Positions 60,916 to 64,000 of a DNA stretch of 64,000 bases are shown here, piece after piece. The position numbers and the translations under genes are program-made. Numbering within the stretch: the stretch's first letter is position 1; every line of letters begins with the position of its first letter. The DNA is from Flavobacteriaceae bacterium UBA7302 (GTDB lineage: Bacteria; Bacteroidota; Bacteroidia; Flavobacteriales; Flavobacteriaceae), in the NCBI GenBank assembly GCA_002471825.1, contig DKQS01000007.1, forward strand, positions 62,001-126,000, given 5' to 3'. Under the pieces are notes generated by a model. That model did not search any database, was not told the DNA's origin, and was given only the letters and a program-made list of their open reading frames with translations.

Positions 60916-62136
60916 ATGAGATACCTTTTATTAATCAGCTTTTTATTAGCATTCTACGGATGTGAAACTTCAACCACAAAAAACAAGATTAAAGAGGATG
61001 TTGCCTATTTGGCTTCCGATGCTTTGGAGGGAAGACAGACGGGTACAGAAGGAGAAAGAAAAGCACTCGAATATATTGCCAAGCGTTTTAAAGAACTCGG
61101 ATTAGAAACCAAAGGAACTAAGGACTATGCACAGCCATTTTCTTTTAAGCCAAAAACCAATCCGCATGAAGAAGTAAAGTATGATGTTAATGGCGATGGA
61201 ACCATTACAGGAAACAATGTGGTTGGTTACCTAAATAACAATGCTGAAAATACCGTTATCATTGGTGCTCACTACGATCATTTGGGATACGGTGGCGAAG
61301 GATCTTTGTATAGAGATACCATCAAAGCCATCCATAACGGAGCGGACGATAATGCTTCTGGGGTTGCCTTAATGCTCGATTTGGCTCGAAAACTCAAAGG
61401 AAAGAATACCAACAACAACTATTTGTTCCTTGCTTTTTCTGGAGAAGAAATGGGCTTGTTAGGATCAAATTACTTTGTAAAGAATCCCACGATTGATACC
61501 AAAAAAGTGTCCTACATGATCAATATGGACATGGTTGGACGGATGAAAAAAGATTCTTCATTAGCCGTATATGGAACGGGTACTTCTCCAATATTTAAAC
61601 AAGTTTTAAAATCACACAACAAAGGATTCAAACTAATTCAGAATGAATCGGGTGTTGGGCCAAGCGACCATACCAGCTTTTACTTGGCAGACATTCCAGT
61701 GCTACATTTCTTTACAGGTCAGCATTCAGACTACCACAGACCGAGTGACGATTCTGACAAATTGAATTACGAGGGAATGAATTTGATCTCCACTTATTTA
61801 TTTGACATTATTTCTGATTTGGATGACAATGGCAAACTAGCCTTTCGAAAAACCAAAAATGAAAGTGATAAAACACCTCGATTTAGAGTTGGTTTGGGAG
61901 TTGTACCTGATTATTTGTTTGATGGTAAAGGCATGCGAATTGATGGTGTGTCTGAAGACAAGCCAGCACAAAAAGCAGGGTTGCTAAAAGGTGATGTAGT
62001 AATTCAATTGGGCGACAGTTTGGTGACCGATATGATGAGCTATATGAGAGCCTTATCTACCTTTAAAAAAGGAGACCAAACTAAAGTGGTGGTAAAGCGA
62101 GGAGATAAGGATGTTCAAAAAACAATTAAATTCTAA
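60916..62136 (+). CDS. M28-family zinc peptidase lipoprotein with C-terminal PDZ domain
   Basis: 406 residues. Lipoprotein signal ending FYGC (Cys16). The M28 metal ligands are all visible in order: GAHYDHLGYG, NGADDNASGVA, SGEEMGLLGSNYF, INMDMVGRM and FFTGQHSDYHRPSDD. The last 90 or so residues are a PDZ domain (FDGKGMRIDGVSEDKPAQKA followed by GLLKGDVVIQLGDSLV). It is probably an outer-membrane-linked aminopeptidase. Followed after 11 bases by dusB. Confidence 0.94.
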   Translation: MRYLLLISFLLAFYGCETSTTKNKIKEDVAYLASDALEGRQTGTEGERKALEYIAKRFKELGLETKGTKDYAQPFSFKPKTNPHEEVKYDVNGDGTITGNNVVGYLNNNAENTVIIGAHYDHLGYGGEGSLYRDTIKAIHNGADDNASGVALMLDLARKLKGKNTNNNYLFLAFSGEEMGLLGSNYFVKNPTIDTKKVSYMINMDMVGRMKKDSSLAVYGTGTSPIFKQVLKSHNKGFKLIQNESGVGPSDHTSFYLADIPVLHFFTGQHSDYHRPSDDSDKLNYEGMNLISTYLFDIISDLDDNGKLAFRKTKNESDKTPRFRVGLGVVPDYLFDGKGMRIDGVSEDKPAQKAGLLKGDVVIQLGDSLVTDMMSYMRALSTFKKGDQTKVVVKRGDKDVQKTIKF

Positions 62137-62147
62137 ATAGTCCAAGT

Positions 62148-63149
62148 ATGGTGAAAATAGACAACATCGAATTACCTGATTTTCCGCTTCTTTTAGCACC
62201 TATGGAAGATGTATCCGATCCTCCCTTTCGAGCGCTTTGTAAAGAAAACGGTGCGGATGTTGTTTACACAGAATTCATTTCTTCAGAAGGACTCATTCGT
62301 GACGCGGCCAAAAGTGTCATGAAACTAGATATTTATGAAAAAGAAAGACCAGTCGGAATTCAAATTTTCGGAGCCAATTTAGATTCCATGCTCAAATCGG
62401 TAGAGATTGTTGAAAAAACCAATCCGGATATCATCGATATTAACTTTGGTTGCCCAGTAAAAAAGGTAGTTTCTAAAGGAGCAGGTGCTGGAATCCTTAA
62501 GGATATTGATTTAATGGTGAAACTCACCGAGGCCATGGTAAAGCATACCAAACTTCCGATCACCGTAAAAACAAGATTGGGTTGGGATCACGATTCGATT
62601 CGAATTGTTGAAGTAGCCGAACGATTGCAAGATGTGGGTTGTAAAGCCATTTCTATTCACGGAAGAACCAGAGCACAGATGTATAAGGGTGATGCCGATT
62701 GGAAACCCATAGCTGAAGTAAAAAACAATCCGCGAATGCATATCCCTGTTTTTGGAAACGGAGATGTAAACTCTCCAGAACGTGCCATGGAGATGCGTGA
62801 TAAATACGGATTAGATGGTGCCATGATTGGTAGAGCTTCAATTGGATATCCCTGGTTCTTTAATGAAGTAAAACACTATTTTAAAACAGGGGAACACCTT
62901 CAAAAACCCAATATTTCTCAGCGTGTTGAAATGGCACGACGTCATTTAGAAATGGCCATCGATTGGAAAGGCGAGCATTTGGGTGTTGTGGAGACCAGAA
63001 GGCATTATACCAATTACTTTAAGGGTATTCCACATTTCAAAGAATACCGTTTAAAAATGGTAACTTCAGATGATCCAAAAGATGTTTTTGACACATTTAA
63101 AGAAGTGGAAGAAACTTTTGGTGATGCCATGATTCCAGAACTTTCCTAA
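62148..63149 (+). CDS. dusB: tRNA-dihydrouridine synthase (DusB type)
   Basis: 333 residues with the FMN barrel motifs LLLAPMEDVSDPPFRALCKE, INFGCPVKKVVSKGAGAGIL (Cys102 is the catalytic cysteine), VKTRLGWD, ISIHGRTRAQMYKG and GNGDVNSPERAM; C-terminal helical domain with GVVETRRHYTNYFKG. It reduces uridines in the D-loop of tRNA. The start at 62148 gives the standard length. Confidence 0.96.
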   Translation: MVKIDNIELPDFPLLLAPMEDVSDPPFRALCKENGADVVYTEFISSEGLIRDAAKSVMKLDIYEKERPVGIQIFGANLDSMLKSVEIVEKTNPDIIDINFGCPVKKVVSKGAGAGILKDIDLMVKLTEAMVKHTKLPITVKTRLGWDHDSIRIVEVAERLQDVGCKAISIHGRTRAQMYKGDADWKPIAEVKNNPRMHIPVFGNGDVNSPERAMEMRDKYGLDGAMIGRASIGYPWFFNEVKHYFKTGEHLQKPNISQRVEMARRHLEMAIDWKGEHLGVVETRRHYTNYFKGIPHFKEYRLKMVTSDDPKDVFDTFKEVEETFGDAMIPELS

Positions 63150-63249
63150 GTTTCATTTTCCACGTATTTTTTACCTCAGGTATGATAAATGTCATATCCA
63201 AAACCCTTTATTACTATTATTTTTATAATGAACATTAAATCTTCAGCTT

Positions 63250-63552
63250 ATGACAACAAACATTCAATTTATCAGTATGCCAACGAGCGAAGCTATGGAA
63301 GCTTATACATTAAAAAAGCTTGAAAGTTTGTTTAACAAATATGAATCCATTATTCGGGTTGATGTGTTTTTTAAACGCGAAAACTCTCCAAAAGAACTGG
63401 GAAGAATTGTTGAAATGGAAGTGAGTATTGCAGGACCAAGAATTCACGCCTCATCCAATGAAAAGAATTACGAAATGGCCGTAAAAAATACCATTAGTGA
63501 TTTGGAGAAACAACTGAAAAAAAGAAAAGGAACCTTAAAACCTTATTTATAA
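63250..63552 (+). CDS. hpf: Short ribosome hibernation-promoting factor (HPF/RaiA)
   Basis: 100 residues, the short form of HPF: beta-alpha-beta-beta-beta-alpha fold (INIQFISMPTSEAM-like start, HASSNEKNYEMAVKNTISDL in the second helix, KRKGTLKPYL tail). It binds the 30S decoding centre during stationary phase. It lacks the C-terminal dimerisation domain of long HPF. It has its own hairpin terminator, and a putative small RNA follows. Confidence 0.9.
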   Translation: MTTNIQFISMPTSEAMEAYTLKKLESLFNKYESIIRVDVFFKRENSPKELGRIVEMEVSIAGPRIHASSNEKNYEMAVKNTISDLEKQLKKRKGTLKPYL

Positions 63553-63590
63553 TTATTTGATTGAATTTTTCTTCTAACGTGTTAGAATAG

Positions 63591-63639
63591 AAAGGTATAG
63601 TAGAACTAGTATTGAATTACGGTTGGACTATACCTTTTT
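63591..63639 (+). terminator. Terminator after hpf
   Basis: 11-base perfect stem AAAGGTATAGT / ACTATACCTTT (63591-63601, 63627-63637), 25-base loop, T-run. A palindrome-like TTCTAAC-GT-GTTAGAA lies just before (63572-63587). Confidence 0.8.
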
Positions 63640-63702
63640 CCTTTTTACCGAAATCTTCCCTGTTTTAATCTTTTTTTAAGAAAGTAAGGCTTTTTTAAAT
63701 CG

Positions 63703-63900
63703 TATTTTTACAGCATTCAATTTTTACCCCCAAAAGGAATAAACAAAAGAACGGTTTAAGGTAAATGAAACATAAAGTAAATCTCGAAATCGATTAAGGA
63801 GATCCCTAAAAAGAAACATTTACCTAAAATACATTTCGATAAACACCTAGCTAGGTTTATGATTTAACAAGAATTACTCACGTAATTCTTGTTTTATTTT
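63703..63900 (+). ncRNA. Candidate small structured RNA between hpf and the end gene
   Basis: The 63640-63893 gap has no gene. A -7-like TATTTTTA (63703-63710) would start a transcript near 63717, and a strong plus-strand terminator ends it. Between them a long stem TTTAAGGTAAATG (63755-63767) pairs with CATTTACC and TAAAA (63817-63829) with one mismatch. A 13-by-13-base A-rich internal loop follows, then an inner stem ATCTC / GAGAT (63781-63785, 63799-63803). A 12-base palindrome ACCTAGCTAGGT (63845-63856) follows. Long stem, large central bubble and short apical stem recall 6S RNA, but I cannot assign the family. Confidence 0.45.
63866..63900 (+). terminator. Terminator of the candidate small RNA
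   Basis: Perfect 12-base stem AACAAGAATTAC / GTAATTCTTGTT, TCAC loop, followed on the plus strand by TTATTTTT. The minus strand has no T-run, so it acts on plus-strand transcripts, which have no protein gene here. Confidence 0.85.
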
Positions 63901-64000
63901 TCAATAAATACTTTTGAGATTCTACTACTTGCAATTTTCGCAGCCAAATAACCAAGTACGGTCAAGGTGGAAAAAACAATCAATACATTGGTAAACTCCA
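63894..64000 (-). CDS. C-terminal end of a membrane protein (truncated by window edge)
   Basis: On the minus strand the last 34 codons read EFTNVLIVFSTLTVLGYLAA followed by KIASSRISKVFIEK and a stop at 63894. A final membrane helix followed by a short basic cytoplasmic tail is visible. This looks like the end of an FtsX/LolE-type ABC permease of Bacteroidota, where such helix-plus-SxRISK tails occur, but 34 residues are too few to be sure. The 5' part lies outside the window. Confidence 0.55.
   Translation of the reverse strand, partial: EFTNVLIVFSTLTVLGYLAAKIASSRISKVFIEK

Noticed and set aside
63572..63587. TTCTAAC-GT-GTTAGAA as terminator or toxin/antitoxin operator
   Set aside because: The two-base loop is too tight for a hairpin, no T-run follows and no regulator gene is near. 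It may be chance.
1..64000. Mobile element, prophage, CRISPR or restriction-type defence island
   Set aside because: No transposase, integrase, phage, Cas or restriction gene text and no long direct or inverted repeats were found; gene content is core throughout.

Overview
The window is a dense, AT-rich stretch of chromosome from a member of the Bacteroidota, most likely a gliding marine-type Flavobacteriaceae. Signs of this are the gliding genes gldB and gldC, the type IX secretion gene porT, a lipidated TamA-like protein (TamL), a TonB receptor with a carboxypeptidase-like N-terminal domain, a fused folK-deoxynucleoside kinase, many lipoproteins, and promoters with the Bacteroidota -7 box TAnnTTTG in place of a classical -10. 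I see no insertion sequence, prophage, CRISPR array or rRNA. One tRNA (Glu, TTC) is present. Nearly everything is core genome in short operons, several ending in clear hairpin terminators.

Layout. 1-4.4 kb: end of a sigma-54 activator, lptE, a TPR protein, secG, then groES-groEL. 4.6-7.7 kb: two secreted proteins of poorly known function and the wreck of a paralogue of the second. 7.7-10.9 kb: a minus-strand metal-handling group (HYC_CC_PP protein, TonB receptor, HMA protein). 11-18.6 kb: a GAF-domain methionine sulfoxide reductase-like protein, purH, and the rod-shape cluster mreB-mreC-mreD-mrdA-rodA. 18.7-20.6 kb, minus strand: rpsT, tRNA-Glu, proS. 20.7-28.9 kb: a Trp/Arg-rich lipoprotein, a FadL-type porin, nfu, menG/ubiE, porT, a SpoU-type methyltransferase (opposite strand) and tamL. 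29-37 kb: fba, accD, an outer-membrane barrel with a DUF3179 lipoprotein, rpsO, pnp and the folK-kinase fusion. 37-44.9 kb: gldC/gldB, nadE (opposite strand), dnaG, clpX, clpP, tig. 45-52.5 kb: pyrH, frr, an RND/MMPL exporter, asnS, rpoN, a small membrane protein. 52.5-56.7 kb, minus strand: a barrel protein, an ExbB-membrane protein-ExbD-ExbD energiser operon, ansA. 56.8-64 kb: a YugP-type protease, lepA, an EF-hand protein, a TolB-like propeller lipoprotein, an M28 peptidase, dusB, a hibernation factor, a candidate small RNA, and the end of a membrane protein gene.

How the parts fit. Envelope building dominates: LPS transport (LptE), barrel assembly (TamL), cell-wall elongation (MreBCD, PBP2, RodA), secretion and gliding (PorT, GldB, GldC, SecG) and TonB energy supply (ExbB/ExbD). 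Protein quality control is also strong (GroESL, trigger factor, ClpXP). RpoN and a sigma-54 activator both lie here.

Most worth a second look: a likely unannotated small RNA near 63.7-63.9 kb; DnaG and AccD that have both lost their zinc-ribbon ligands; the Trp/Arg-rich lipoprotein; the metal-uptake trio; an ExbD with a collagen-like, CxxC-bearing insert; the hairpin abutting the start codon of the barrel/DUF3179 pair; and a possible sigma-54 element in front of groES. No clearly unprecedented multi-gene system is evident; the window is mostly housekeeping. All family calls were made by reading the sequence, with no database search.
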